A stretch of 64,000 bases of DNA from an uncultured bacterium (GTDB lineage Bacteria > Bacillota_I > Bacilli_A > RFN20 > CAG-826): positions 166,069 to 230,068 of the forward strand of contig CASEVI010000002.1 in NCBI GenBank assembly GCA_949291375.1. Reading direction: 5' to 3'. This document shows, one piece after another, positions 46,911-56,721 of the stretch. The position numbers and the translations under genes were made by a program. Each line of letters starts with the position of its first letter. The stretch's first letter is position 1. Below the pieces are notes generated by a model. It saw only the letters and a list, made by a program, of their open reading frames with translations, had not been told where the DNA came from and did not search any database.

Positions 46911-47368
46911 AATTTCCCCCTTTTACACTTATAAAGTTTTAAATAATAAGTCTTTTAAAATTAAAATATTCACCACAAAATATTATCTAATAATTAATTA
47001 GACATTGTTTTAAATTTTTAAAACAAGATTAGTATAAAAATTGAAGCAATAAAATTAAATAAATATAAAAATCTTGTTTTTAAATTTAAAAAATCTAATT
47101 ACTTTAAATAATATTTTGATTAATAAAGAATAATTCTCCTTTATTGATTATATTTTAAAAAGTTAGAAATATAATTTTAATAGTTAATTAAAAATAATAA
47201 CTACATTTTATACATAAAAATAAATGTCACTTATAATATATACAAAAATAGGCCATTTTTGTGAAAAAATGTGAAAAAATAAAATTCAAAATTAATCAAA
47301 AATTATGTCTAAAAATGGTTTATTTTTAAAATAAATAACAAAATTTTAGAAAAATTGTAAAAAAATAT
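46911..47368. other. AT-rich intergenic region
   Basis: 458 bases without a supported gene. The only structure I see is GCCATTTTT (47252) paired with AAAAATGG (47312), and repeated GTGAAAAAA words around 47260-47280. It separates the cyclophilin-like gene from the 3' end of the amidohydrolase gene. Confidence 0.4.
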
Positions 47369-48541
47369 CTAAAGTTTATTTACTTCAATATTACCATTAA
47401 GCATTACAAAAACAATATAAGAATCATATCTCAAAGGATCTTTATCATAAATAACTATATCGGCATCTTTATCTTTTTTTATTGAACCAACAATATCATC
47501 GACACCAATTATTTTTGCAGCATAAATTGTATTTGCTTTTAAAGCTTCTAAATAAGGTAAACCTGCTTTAACAAATAAACCAGTTTGAGCTAAAGTAGTA
47601 TTAAGTGTTATAACCGGATGGTCACTCATAAAAGCAAAAGGAATATTATTTTCATATAAAACTTTTGCTGAATTAAAAGACTTGGCTTTTAATTCATATT
47701 TAGATTTATCTCCTAAAGTAGGACCTAAAATACATTTAACATGATGCTCTTTTAAAAACTCTGGAATTAAATATCCTTCAGTAGCATGTTCAATAGTATA
47801 ATCTAAGTTAAATTCTTCACTTATTTTAACAGCAGTAACAATATCATCAGCTTGATGAGCATGAATTTTTACCTTTAAACCTTCAAATACACGTTTTAAG
47901 CTTTCATATTTTTGATTAAAAGAAGGTTTTGTTAATTCTTTTCCTTCTTTTATTTCTTTATAATAATTGTCCCAAGATTCTTTATATAATTTAGCTTCAG
48001 TTAAAGCGTTTCTTAAAATTGCAGCATTAGCCATACGTGTAGAAGGGCCTTTATCTTTATAACATCTTTTAGGATTTTCTCCTAAAGCCATCTTCATAGC
48101 AACTTCTTCTTTTACCATCATATCAAAAACAGTTTTACCTTTAGTTTTTAATATAGTAAAAGTTCCTCCAATAATGTTTGCACTGCCTGGACCAGTGCAA
48201 ACAGTAGTTACACCATTTTCTAAAGCTTCTTTAAAAGATGCATCATGTGGTTTTATAGATTCAATTCCTTTAAGTTCTGGAGTAATGGGATTAGTAATTT
48301 CGTTAGTATCACTTCCTGGCCAACCATAAATTTGTTCCATCATTCCAATATGACAATGTGGATCAACTATTCCTGGCATTACAAATAAATTTTTAGCATC
48401 AATTACTTTTATAGAAGGATATTTAATAGATAAATCTTCTTTACTTACTTCAACAATCTTTTTACCATCAATTAAAATACTTCCTTTTTCATTATTTATA
48501 TCTTCCATTGTCCATAAATTACAATTTTTAATTACTATCAT
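47369..48541 (-). CDS. Amidohydrolase-family metal-dependent hydrolase
   Basis: 390 residues. A small beta domain (residues 1-55 and the C-terminus) flanks a TIM barrel with the metal ligands in VMPGIVDPHCHIG (H-x-H), KIHAHQADDI (His), TIEHATEGY (His) and FMSDHPV (Asp). It resembles imidazolonepropionase/YtcJ-like amidohydrolases acting on cyclic amides or N-acyl compounds. No signal peptide. It is transcribed alone. Substrate not identifiable. Confidence 0.9.
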   Translation of the reverse strand: MIVIKNCNLWTMEDINNEKGSILIDGKKIVEVSKEDLSIKYPSIKVIDAKNLFVMPGIVDPHCHIGMMEQIYGWPGSDTNEITNPITPELKGIESIKPHDASFKEALENGVTTVCTGPGSANIIGGTFTILKTKGKTVFDMMVKEEVAMKMALGENPKRCYKDKGPSTRMANAAILRNALTEAKLYKESWDNYYKEIKEGKELTKPSFNQKYESLKRVFEGLKVKIHAHQADDIVTAVKISEEFNLDYTIEHATEGYLIPEFLKEHHVKCILGPTLGDKSKYELKAKSFNSAKVLYENNIPFAFMSDHPVITLNTTLAQTGLFVKAGLPYLEALKANTIYAAKIIGVDDIVGSIKKDKDADIVIYDKDPLRYDSYIVFVMLNGNIEVNKL

Positions 48542-48674
48542 AAGTTTTTATCTCCAATTCTTTTTTATTAATATAAATTTTAACATAGTTAATAAAAAAT
48601 AATTTTTTTAATAAAAATTTCTTATATTTTTTCCTTTTTTTAATGTAGATTTTTTTCTAAAAAAGTTATTATTT

Positions 48675-48700
48675 AAAAACACGATAATTATCGTGTTTTT
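48675..48700. terminator. 26-base perfect palindrome, probable terminator
   Basis: AAAAACACGATAA / TTATCGTGTTTTT. On the minus strand it is followed by AAATAATAAC and lies 76 bases past the stop of the serpin gene (48776). Confidence 0.65.
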
Positions 48701-48775
48701 AAAATGTTTATACAAAAATAGGATAGTATTTTTTAAAAATATGCAAGAAATTGTACACTAAATTTAAAGAAAAAA

Positions 48776-50056
48776 TTACTCTAAATTAGTGATTTTCATT
48801 GAGAATATAGGAGTATTATAATCATCATTTAAAACAGAAAAGAGATAATGAGGTGAATCGATTATAAATTTTTGATCATAAATAGTTTCATCAACTCCTC
48901 CACTAGGTCCTAAAATAGTTACGCTTTTTCCTTTTACACCTTTTTCATTGAATTCAAATTCATTAAATTGCTTAGTAATCATTGTTGAATAACTTGCTAA
49001 TAAAGTATTATTTTTAACTACTTTTTTAAATAATGTATTAGTATCTATTTTATGAGAAGCAAATACTTCATCTATTGAAGTAGTTGAGTTTTGACTATCT
49101 AATTTAAAACTAGGTAGATAAACTTCAAAACCATGATCTTTTATATTTGTAGTAATTAATTCAAATTTAACATTAGAAAGATCTAAAGAGGAAATATCAA
49201 TACCATTGATATTTCCATTATTATTAACTACATATATTAAAGAAGTATTATTAATATTAAATTTATATGCTGTAGCATTAATATCATCTAAAGAAGCTTT
49301 ATAAAGAATAGAAGTCTTAATATAAACATAATCTTTATTATTAGTTACACTTCCATTTAGATTATTAAACTTCTCTTTTTTAATTTCTTTTTCATTTTTA
49401 AAACTATCTTCAATATTTAAAGCGTTAATTGCAAAAGCATAAGGTTCTTCAAACTGATATTGATCTTTTCCTAAATCAATATTAGTTTTATCTTTAATTA
49501 TTTCATTAATATATTCTGCACTACTTACCTTATTATTAGCCTTATTATTAGCAAAACTAGCTATATTTAATGTTTTATTTAGCGTTTCTAAATAAGAAAT
49601 ATCTAAATCTTTATTTTTATCTTCTATTGGACTAATAAAATAAAAGTTATAATTTTTAAAATCACTAACTAATTCATTTTCTTCATATAATTTAGAATTA
49701 AATAATGAAACTAAAGAATTATACATTTCTTTAGTTTCATCTATTGATGAAAAATTATATGAAGAATAAAAATCTTCTTTGTTAGAAGAAAAACCTAATG
49801 ATAAATAATCAATTAAAAAACAAATAGGAGAATAAATTTTATTATTAGAAGAAGAATAATTATTATCTTTTAAAGATAAATAACTATCTTTATATAATGA
49901 TGAAGATAATTTTTCATTTAAAAATGAAAAATTTAATTCATCATTTATCTGAATATTACTATCAAAAACTTCAACATCTTTATAAGAAACATTATTTTCT
50001 ACTTTACACGAAACAACAAATGGTAAAAGAACTAAAACTTTTATAAATTTTTTCAT
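48776..50056 (-). CDS. Serpin-family lipoprotein
   Basis: 426 residues. Signal peptide with lipobox FVVSC at Cys17. The body follows serpin landmarks: NKIYSPICFLIDYLSLGF (helix B start), FEVYLPSFKLDSQNSTT, the reactive-loop hinge FNEFEFNEKGVKGKSVT, and the C-terminal FIIDSPHYLFSVLNDDYN followed by TPIFSMKITN. The hinge is less alanine-rich than in inhibitory serpins, so inhibition is likely but not proven. It starts five bases after the cysteine peptidase gene in the same operon, suggesting protection from that or a related enzyme. Confidence 0.85.
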   Translation of the reverse strand: MKKFIKVLVLLPFVVSCKVENNVSYKDVEVFDSNIQINDELNFSFLNEKLSSSLYKDSYLSLKDNNYSSSNNKIYSPICFLIDYLSLGFSSNKEDFYSSYNFSSIDETKEMYNSLVSLFNSKLYEENELVSDFKNYNFYFISPIEDKNKDLDISYLETLNKTLNIASFANNKANNKVSSAEYINEIIKDKTNIDLGKDQYQFEEPYAFAINALNIEDSFKNEKEIKKEKFNNLNGSVTNNKDYVYIKTSILYKASLDDINATAYKFNINNTSLIYVVNNNGNINGIDISSLDLSNVKFELITTNIKDHGFEVYLPSFKLDSQNSTTSIDEVFASHKIDTNTLFKKVVKNNTLLASYSTMITKQFNEFEFNEKGVKGKSVTILGPSGGVDETIYDQKFIIDSPHYLFSVLNDDYNTPIFSMKITNLE

Positions 50057-50061
50057 AAATT

Positions 50062-51324
50062 TTACCTTACATTCTTAATATAATAAATCTCATCTTCTTC
50101 TGTTTCTAGAATTATTGCGTGGAAATCGAAAGAAGATGAAAGTGTATTAACTTTACTTAAATTTACATAATCATCTACAGTAATGGCCATATCTATATTT
50201 AAATCAAGTAGCTGGCCACACTCGATACAATTAACATAACGATGAATGCCAGAAGAAACAACATCTTTTAATCTTACAGCGTGCATACAAACGATATTAT
50301 TACCACATTGACAATACATAGTATGATTTCTTTTTCCGTTGGTTTTTGCATTAAAAGTATAAAAATGTTTAGAGTGAGAGGTAATAAATTTATTCCCGCT
50401 GGAATCAAAACATTTTTTACTATAATCATTTGAATGTTCGTGTTTTAGATATTTTGGAACAAAAACATATGCACCCCTAAGTTCATTGTATTCATCTCCA
50501 AATTTAACGTGAGTAGAGTTAGGAGCTAAAGAAAAAGAGTTATAATAAATGTTATTATTTGAATCTACATCATAAGCAATTGCTGAATGACCTATTCTTT
50601 TTCCCTTCTTTCCTATATCAATTACTACCGGATAATTTTTATTTATATTTTCAATAATAAAATCTTTCACTTCCTCTTCACTATTTCCACCAAATTGACT
50701 TCTTACATCAACATAATTAAAATAATAGCCCTTTTCAAAAATATTATTTTTATTTGCAAACTCTTTTATAACTTCTAAAGCTTCCACATTGTAAAGACCT
50801 AATTTATCCTCATTATTTTTGAAATCAATATAATTTTTATTATCAGCGATACTTAGTAATTCACCAATTATATTGTTTTCTTTGTTATCCGTATAATAAT
50901 CAAAATAATCAGTCCATGATTTTTTATTTAAAGCATTATAATCATCTATGATTCCTGGAGAAAAATAGTTTCCATATATAATCGAATCATTATTACCAAT
51001 AAATTCTGCTGATAATTCATTATATTTAGTGCTTACTATGTCATCGCTATAAAAAGTATCATAGTACATCAATAAATTAGTTATGGAAATATAAGAGCAA
51101 TTATTATGAACATTCGAATACATTAAATGCCCTTGTCCATCAAAAAATGTTTCAAGGAAATATTTATAGTTAGGTTTACTAGATGATAATAAAATTGAAT
51201 TAGAAGATTGATCACAGCCAGATATTCCTTGTTCGTTGTTTTTCCTTAGTCCAATTGTTGGAAAACAAAACAAAATTGTTGCAATAAAGCTTACATTTAA
51301 ACTATTTTTTATAACTTGAATCAT
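50062..51324 (-). CDS. Secreted papain/C39-like cysteine peptidase with C-terminal Cys/His domain
   Basis: 420 residues. Signal peptide (about 5-25). Catalytic Cys76 in NNCSYISITNLLMYYDTFY, His247 in GHSAIAYD and a following Asn263 (YYNSF) fit a C39/papain-type fold. Residues about 318-370 carry a Cys/His domain related to those of the peptidases at 24780 and 43861 (RNHTMYCQCG, CMHAVRL, IHRYVNCIEC). The serpin lipoprotein gene follows after five bases. Probably acts outside the cell or at its surface. Confidence 0.87.
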   Translation of the reverse strand: MIQVIKNSLNVSFIATILFCFPTIGLRKNNEQGISGCDQSSNSILLSSSKPNYKYFLETFFDGQGHLMYSNVHNNCSYISITNLLMYYDTFYSDDIVSTKYNELSAEFIGNNDSIIYGNYFSPGIIDDYNALNKKSWTDYFDYYTDNKENNIIGELLSIADNKNYIDFKNNEDKLGLYNVEALEVIKEFANKNNIFEKGYYFNYVDVRSQFGGNSEEEVKDFIIENINKNYPVVIDIGKKGKRIGHSAIAYDVDSNNNIYYNSFSLAPNSTHVKFGDEYNELRGAYVFVPKYLKHEHSNDYSKKCFDSSGNKFITSHSKHFYTFNAKTNGKRNHTMYCQCGNNIVCMHAVRLKDVVSSGIHRYVNCIECGQLLDLNIDMAITVDDYVNLSKVNTLSSSFDFHAIILETEEDEIYYIKNVR

Positions 51325-51431
51325 AAAAAAGCTCCTTCCATCTTATTTTCCTTATTATCCAAATATTAAAAAATAGTGTAAAGAAACTAGAAATATACAT
51401 TGTCAATTAAAAATAGAAAACATTGATTTTA

Positions 51432-52468
51432 TTAATAAGAAACCCTATAAGATCTGTTTATATTAAAGTTATATAATGAAAAATCAAAAGGACTATTTCC
51501 TTGTTCCAATATAGATATTAAAAAATCAGCATTTATATCATAATCAATAGTTTTTCTAGAAAAAAAAGCGCAATGAGAAAGTTGAACTGTAGAGGATTTA
51601 GCATATTCAACATCAACACCACTATTTCCGTTTGAATTAACATATTCAAAATTTGTTCCAATATTCCATTTATCTATAAGAACTAACGTTATTAAAGGAC
51701 TGTGTTTAATAGCATTATACTCATAATAAAACTCGTTCCCTGGAGAAGTAAATACTCTTCCTTCAACCTTTCCGTCTATATTTTTCGGAATTGAAGTGGA
51801 ATTAATAACACGTTCTAAATCGCTTGCTGAATAAATGGTTTTTATATTATTTGTTCTATAATTATTTTTCGGAGTTACTAAAGTGCTTGTTACTACAGCG
51901 TCATCATAATTTTCATTGTCAATAGTGTTATATTTATAACGATATGTTTTTGCTAAAAACTTGCATATACCACATAATCCATTTTCTGTACTCAGCATTT
52001 CATAAGCTATATAAGAATCTTTGATATCCCGTTCATTATTTTCTTTAATAGTATAATATTCATAATCTGTATAAACAGAAGAATATAAATCATTTTTTAT
52101 ATGTTGAATTAGATTGTCTATATGTTCGGCAGTAGAAAAATTAGTAGCAAGCAAGTCACCATATAAGTATAAGAATCATCTTCATTCCTTTTAGTAAAAT
52201 TTGCAAAAACAAATGAATCAATTATATTTTCATTATCATTTGTATAACCGTTATTGTTTTTTTCTAAAAAAGATAAATCTGTAAACGTAATTTTTAAAGA
52301 TTTGCCAAAATTTAATTCTCCATCTTTAATATTGTATTTTTTTGTTAAATCATCCAATGTAAAATTTTTTTCTTGAGGATTTTCTTCTTTTTCTATGTAA
52401 CAACTAACTAACGACAATAAAGGGAAAAAGATCATTGAAATACTAAATAATTTTCTTTTTGATAACAT
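51432..52468 (-). pseudogene. Lipoprotein gene split by a frameshift
   Basis: The ATG at 52468 (GGAGG upstream) gives a lipoprotein signal (lipobox SLVSC) and about 105 residues ending DDSYTYMV. The adjacent frame then continues from LLATNFSTAEHIDNLIQHIK to 51432. One extra G in the GG before 52147 would join them (SYTYMGDLLATNF) into a product of about 345 residues. No domain recognised; the second half has LCGICKF and a Ser/Asn-rich end. It overlaps the membrane XRE gene by 26 bases and lies upstream of the cysteine peptidase/serpin pair. Confidence 0.65.
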
Positions 52469-52988
52469 AAATTATCCTCCAAATTAGTAAAATAAAAGAC
52501 AACAAGAATAAGATTGCAAAAATGATAAAAAAAACTAAAAATGTAGTTGATTCACCAGTTGAAATAAAAACATACCAAAAAATAGGATTAAATGTGAAAT
52601 TATAATAGATTGGATTTAAAAAAGAATAAATGATTTGTGAAATTAAAATAAATAAAGAAACAAGTAAAATACAAAACAAAGGAATTATTATTTTATCTTT
52701 ATAAATCTTCTTAATTATGTTTTTATTATTATTGTTATATTCATTTTTAATTTCTTCAATTTCGTTAGAATTTTCATAAATCTCGCCATATAAAAGATAA
52801 TTTACATCGGTTTTAAAAATTTCATGAAGTTTATCAATTGTTTCTATAGTTAAAGAATTCTTACCTGTTTCTAAAGCAGATATACTTTGACGAGTAAGAC
52901 CAAGTTTTTCCCCAAATTCTTCTTGAGATAAATTTGAAGAAATTCTTATCTCTTTGATTCTATTTGCAATCTCATTTTTGTTAATCAT
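52443..52988 (-). CDS. XRE regulator with two C-terminal membrane helices
   Basis: 181 residues. N-terminal helix-turn-helix (about 8-62; LSQEEFGEKLGLTRQSISAL) followed by a charged linker and two hydrophobic segments (about 98-120 and 147-172), giving a membrane-tethered repressor. Co-transcribed and overlapping with the lipoprotein gene at 52468. Membrane XRE proteins of this shape often sense envelope or peptide signals; the ligand is unknown. Confidence 0.87.
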   Translation of the reverse strand: MINKNEIANRIKEIRISSNLSQEEFGEKLGLTRQSISALETGKNSLTIETIDKLHEIFKTDVNYLLYGEIYENSNEIEEIKNEYNNNNKNIIKKIYKDKIIIPLFCILLVSLFILISQIIYSFLNPIYYNFTFNPIFWYVFISTGESTTFLVFFIIFAILFLLSFILLIWRIIYVIKKKII

Positions 52989-53640
52989 AACTAAATAATT
53001 TTAAGTTCTTTTTCTATGTTTATTCAAGAAATTATAAATTGCATCTTGTCAATTTATAATTTACATAAAAATTTTAACTTTTATAAATTAATTTTATATT
53101 TTTTAAATGAAAAACACGCTAAAAATAAAATTAAAGCTGGAAAATTCAAATTTGTCTAAATGATTGTATACCAATTTATTCAAAATTTTTTATGTTAAAA
53201 ATATGATGATTATGCCATTATTTACTTTTTCAATTTAAAAAATACTCAAAAATCAGTAGCAAATGTCAAACTAAGAAACAAAAATATAGACTATATTGTT
53301 AATCGCCAAAATTTTTAAAGATAATTTATTCAAATTGTTTAAAGAAATTTACTCATCCAAAGTTAGTATTTTTTATTAAAATTTAAATCAAAAAAACTAA
53401 AGTTATTTCTGATTGTAGTCCGACTTAACTTTAGTTACGTATTTGAGGAAAATTAATGATATTAATTTTAAGTGGAGACACTTTTAAAGAAATTGAATAA
53501 AAAACATAGTAATTTCACCAAAAGTGTAAAAGCTTCTAAAATTAATCAATAGGAATCGTATTGAAATAAAAAAAGATTTAAATAAAATTGTTAAAAAATA
53601 AATAATTCAATAGTTAAAGTTATTACTGGCATTATTAACT
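52989..53640. other. Gene-free region with terminator and degraded sequence
   Basis: 652 bases without a gene I can support. Short open stretches on both strands are broken by stops. The one clear element is the terminator at 53389-53436. Confidence 0.4.
53389..53436 (-). terminator. Intrinsic terminator downstream of hipA
   Basis: On the minus strand AACTAAAGTTA pairs with TAACTTTAGTT across a 20-base loop and is followed by a seven-base T run. It lies about 205 bases past the hipA stop. Confidence 0.7.
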
Positions 53641-54747
53641 CTATCTACCATTTATAATTTTTAAGATATTTTCAATAACTTCATTACAATAACGACTAGA
53701 TAGTTTTATTATTTTTCCAACATCCTTTAAATCTTTTATTTCTGGTTTCCCATTACCATTAACGCTCATTTCATGTTCTAATTTAAAGGGAGTTTTTGTT
53801 GTGTCGTAAGCGGGCGATAATACATATCCTTTTTTAATTTCATCATATAAAAAAGAAAAGTTTTTACCATGATCATCTTTATTCCCATATAAAACATTAA
53901 AACACATTCTTTTATAAGCTTCTTTTTTATTTTCTTCTTTATCGACACATATTGCATTTATTACTTCAAATAGATGAATATAATCTAAGTTTGGAATTGT
54001 ATGAGTTGTTTCGAGTAAAGAAGAAAGAGATATGACATGAACTCTTTTATTGCCTAATCGATCAAACCTTTTGCTCGCAAAATAGCCTTGGCAGATATTA
54101 GAATCAAAAAGTTTAAATTCGTTAACATTAATACCACATCTTTTTGCTAAATTATTAGCATTGAATTCTTCTATTCCCATATTATCACTATCATAACGAG
54201 TTGGAAATTTAATAATCCGCCATTCCTCGCCTATTTTTAAATGAATTTTTGGCCTAGCTCCACCCGAACTTCCACCTAATTTAAAAATAGTATCGAGATC
54301 TTGATTTTCAGTTGATCCATCATATATTTCTTTTGCATATTTAGATAAAAGATCTAAATCAATATTTATATTATTTTTCTCTATTTGATTAAACGGTTCA
54401 AAAGAAAGGCCACCTAAACCGCTTTCGTCAATTAACGATAATTTTGTAAGAGGTAATAATTTATTGTAATCAACACCATATTTTTGTAGTGCTCTAATCA
54501 TTAAAAGTGCACCCCATCCATCTGGGAGGCAGTCTCTAAAAACACCATACAAGCCATCGAAGTTTCTTTTTTTATTTATATAAACTTTATCTGATAGAGG
54601 CAAAGAAAAAGGCGAAATAGAAAAACCATTTTTAATCCAAACATCATTATATTGAAAAGCGATATTTTCTTCATCTAGTTGAACTAAATAACCTACAATT
54701 TCATTATTATATTTAATAGTTAATTTATTTATATTGTTTATCTTCAT
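53641..54747 (-). CDS. hipA: HipA-family serine/threonine kinase toxin
   Basis: 368 residues. N-terminal HipA domain (LSDKVYINKKRNFDGLYGVF and RDCLPDGWG, about 50-80), then the kinase core with the Gly-rich loop SGGARPKIHLKI, a Lys-type strand (WRIIKFPT), catalytic YGNKDDHGKNFSF and metal-binding LSPAYDTT. Phosphorylates a cytoplasmic target such as glutamyl-tRNA synthetase in studied members. ATGA overlap with the upstream antitoxin gene couples translation. Confidence 0.93.
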   Translation of the reverse strand: MKINNINKLTIKYNNEIVGYLVQLDEENIAFQYNDVWIKNGFSISPFSLPLSDKVYINKKRNFDGLYGVFRDCLPDGWGALLMIRALQKYGVDYNKLLPLTKLSLIDESGLGGLSFEPFNQIEKNNINIDLDLLSKYAKEIYDGSTENQDLDTIFKLGGSSGGARPKIHLKIGEEWRIIKFPTRYDSDNMGIEEFNANNLAKRCGINVNEFKLFDSNICQGYFASKRFDRLGNKRVHVISLSSLLETTHTIPNLDYIHLFEVINAICVDKEENKKEAYKRMCFNVLYGNKDDHGKNFSFLYDEIKKGYVLSPAYDTTKTPFKLEHEMSVNGNGKPEIKDLKDVGKIIKLSSRYCNEVIENILKIINGR

Positions 54748-55031
54748 TTAATCTCCTTCAACGACAAAATTTTAGGGTTTTTGAATAAATCATAAAAATC
54801 TTCTAAACAATCAATAAATTGAGCTAGTTTAAGTAAGGATTTTAAAGATATTTCCCCGCTATTTTCAAATCTTCTTATGCTTGAGTAAGAAACACCAGAT
54901 TTTATAGAAAGTTTTCTTTGAGAAAGTTTCAACTCTTTTCTTCTTTTAACAAATCGATTAACTAAATCATATGTAGTTTTTTCTATCGTTAAAGCCGAGA
55001 CAAAATCACTTATATCTAATAAATTTTTCAT
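54744..55031 (-). CDS. hipB: HipB-like XRE antitoxin
   Basis: 95 residues. Helix-turn-helix (about 30-85): LSQRKLSIKSGVSYSSIRRF. Neutralises HipA and represses the operon. The gene has no Shine-Dalgarno sequence; the promoter -10 box ends only nine bases before the ATG, so the message is nearly leaderless. The stop overlaps the hipA start (ATGA). Confidence 0.9.
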   Translation of the reverse strand: MKNLLDISDFVSALTIEKTTYDLVNRFVKRRKELKLSQRKLSIKSGVSYSSIRRFENSGEISLKSLLKLAQFIDCLEDFYDLFKNPKILSLKEIK

Positions 55032-55040
55032 AGTGTTAAT

Positions 55041-55069
55041 ATTTTAGCATTTATTGCTTATCATTTCAA
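55041..55069 (-). promoter_or_regulatory. hipBA promoter with overlapping operator-like repeat
   Basis: Minus strand: TTGAAA (55064-55069), 17 bases, TAAAAT (55041-55046). The near-palindrome TTAGCATTTATTGCTTA (55044-55060) overlaps the -10 and spacer, a fitting place for HipB. Confidence 0.65.
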
Positions 55070-55332
55070 TAAATTGACAATATATTAGCAGTTTTATTTA
55101 AAACTATCACAATATTTTTATTTTTCAAAATTTTCTTTGTCTCTATTCTAAACTTTTAATAATTTCATTACTAAAACCTATCTTTAATAGTTAAATTGCT
55201 TTTATTCAATGTTATTTCCCATAATATTAATATTCATCATTACTTAAGAAATTAATAAAAGATAAATTTATAAATATGATTTTATTAAAAATGATGGAGA
55301 AATTATTGGTTGAAGATGAAACATAGTCATTA

Positions 55333-55580
55333 ATAATCAAACTTAGTAACAATCCAAATAAATCTTTACCAAAAGTATCATTTAATACATTTAATTATGA
55401 TAAAGTAATTCATGGTCATTTATATGTGTCTCATTTTAATAAAGGTAATCCCTATAATATTTATTTTTGAAAAGAAAATATATGTTTGATTCACCATATT
55501 TCATTAATATTTTAGTTATTAATGAAGATAATTCTTTCTCATTTAATAAATATAAATACAAGTTAATCAATAAATTCTTT
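55333..55580 (+). pseudogene. Metallophosphatase remnant (paralogue of 45287-46147)
   Basis: VSFNTFNYDKVIHGHLYVSH followed by FNKGNPYNIYF aligns with VLFDKHNFNKVIHGHLYVHH of the intact gene. An in-frame TGA at 55468 and a frame change then lead to FDSPYFINILVINEDNSFSF, matching LDSFYHINILVIDENN. Only the C-terminal third remains. The surrounding 55070-55332 has no gene. Confidence 0.75.
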
Positions 55581-55584
55581 ATAA

Positions 55585-56577
55585 CTAATACCTCTTATAT
55601 CGTTTATAAGCATCGCTATAAAAATATTCCATCTTCTTTCTTAAAGATAAGGGTGAAACAATAAAAGCTTCTTTTCCAAATCTTCGAAAATACTGAATAA
55701 TTTGTTCATAAGGACCATAAAAAATGTAAACATTATTAGTAACCTCTTCATAATCTGGGCGATAAAGATAAATTCGATTATATAATTTTATTCCCTTAGA
55801 AGATAAAGCGATTTTAACTGGTTCATTTTCATTATCTTCCAACAAATATTGAACACCATATTTAATGCTTTTTTTAAACAAAATTATATTTTTATCTAAA
55901 AATGAAGCAGGAGATAATAAAACAATAACTTGTTTAATTTTACATAATCTAACAGTTACTCTTATTCCATTATTAGTTTCAAATAAAACATAATTATAAA
56001 ATTCATCTTTAGGAGTTTTAATATCATATATTGATGCATTTTTATAGATTGCACCACTTTTAAATTCAATAAAAGTTTCTTTTCTTTCTTTTATTGAATT
56101 TAAAATATTATTATATGTTTCTTTAAAAATTATTTTTTCTCTTTCGTTTTTAATTTTTTTAGAATAACTAGTTAATAAACGACGATAAAAAGAAGAAATC
56201 GATTCTCCATTAATTAAATAATTTGTAATATGTACTACTGCTTTTTCAATTAATTTTGTCGGTCTAAAAGAAAAAGACTTAGTTTTCTCTTTCTTTTTTA
56301 ATAAAGAATCCGAATTATTTACTGTTTGAATAATTCTTTTAATTAATTCTGGGTCATCATTATTAATGATTTTAGAAATATTTTTATTGATAGATAAGTC
56401 AATTTTTGAAAAATCTTCATAATAATTAGCAATTAAAATATTTAAAAAGAGGTTTAAATTTATCTTTTTATTTTTATGAGTAACATCAAAATCAAATGAA
56501 TCTTTTTTTAATAATTCATATATTTCTTCACTTATACTTATTTTAATTTTTTCTTCCATATAATTAATTGTACTCAA
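55585..56577 (-). CDS. WYL-like transcriptional regulator
   Basis: 330 residues. The N-terminal part (about 8-60, KIKISISEEIYELLKKDSFD) resembles a ribbon-helix-helix or HTH head. The C-terminal half has WYL-type features: EFKSGAIYKNASIYDIKTPK for the strand region and the typical end FRRFGKEAFIVSPLSLRKKM with EYFYSDAYKRYK. WYL proteins sense nucleic acid or nucleotides and often control defence genes. It is divergent from the 56722 gene with 144 bases between starts. No strict W-Y-L triplet is visible, so the family call is tentative. Confidence 0.6.
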   Translation of the reverse strand: MSTINYMEEKIKISISEEIYELLKKDSFDFDVTHKNKKINLNLFLNILIANYYEDFSKIDLSINKNISKIINNDDPELIKRIIQTVNNSDSLLKKKEKTKSFSFRPTKLIEKAVVHITNYLINGESISSFYRRLLTSYSKKIKNEREKIIFKETYNNILNSIKERKETFIEFKSGAIYKNASIYDIKTPKDEFYNYVLFETNNGIRVTVRLCKIKQVIVLLSPASFLDKNIILFKKSIKYGVQYLLEDNENEPVKIALSSKGIKLYNRIYLYRPDYEEVTNNVYIFYGPYEQIIQYFRRFGKEAFIVSPLSLRKKMEYFYSDAYKRYKRY

Positions 56578-56721
56578 AAAGGGTTCAAAATCTATATAAA
56601 TTTTAAATTAAATGATGATATTTATCAACTATTTCTGGGGTCAAAAAATATAAATAATTTGACACCTTTTTTAAATAAGAATACATTCTTATAATGTTAT
56701 TAATGAAAGGAGAAAACGGGT

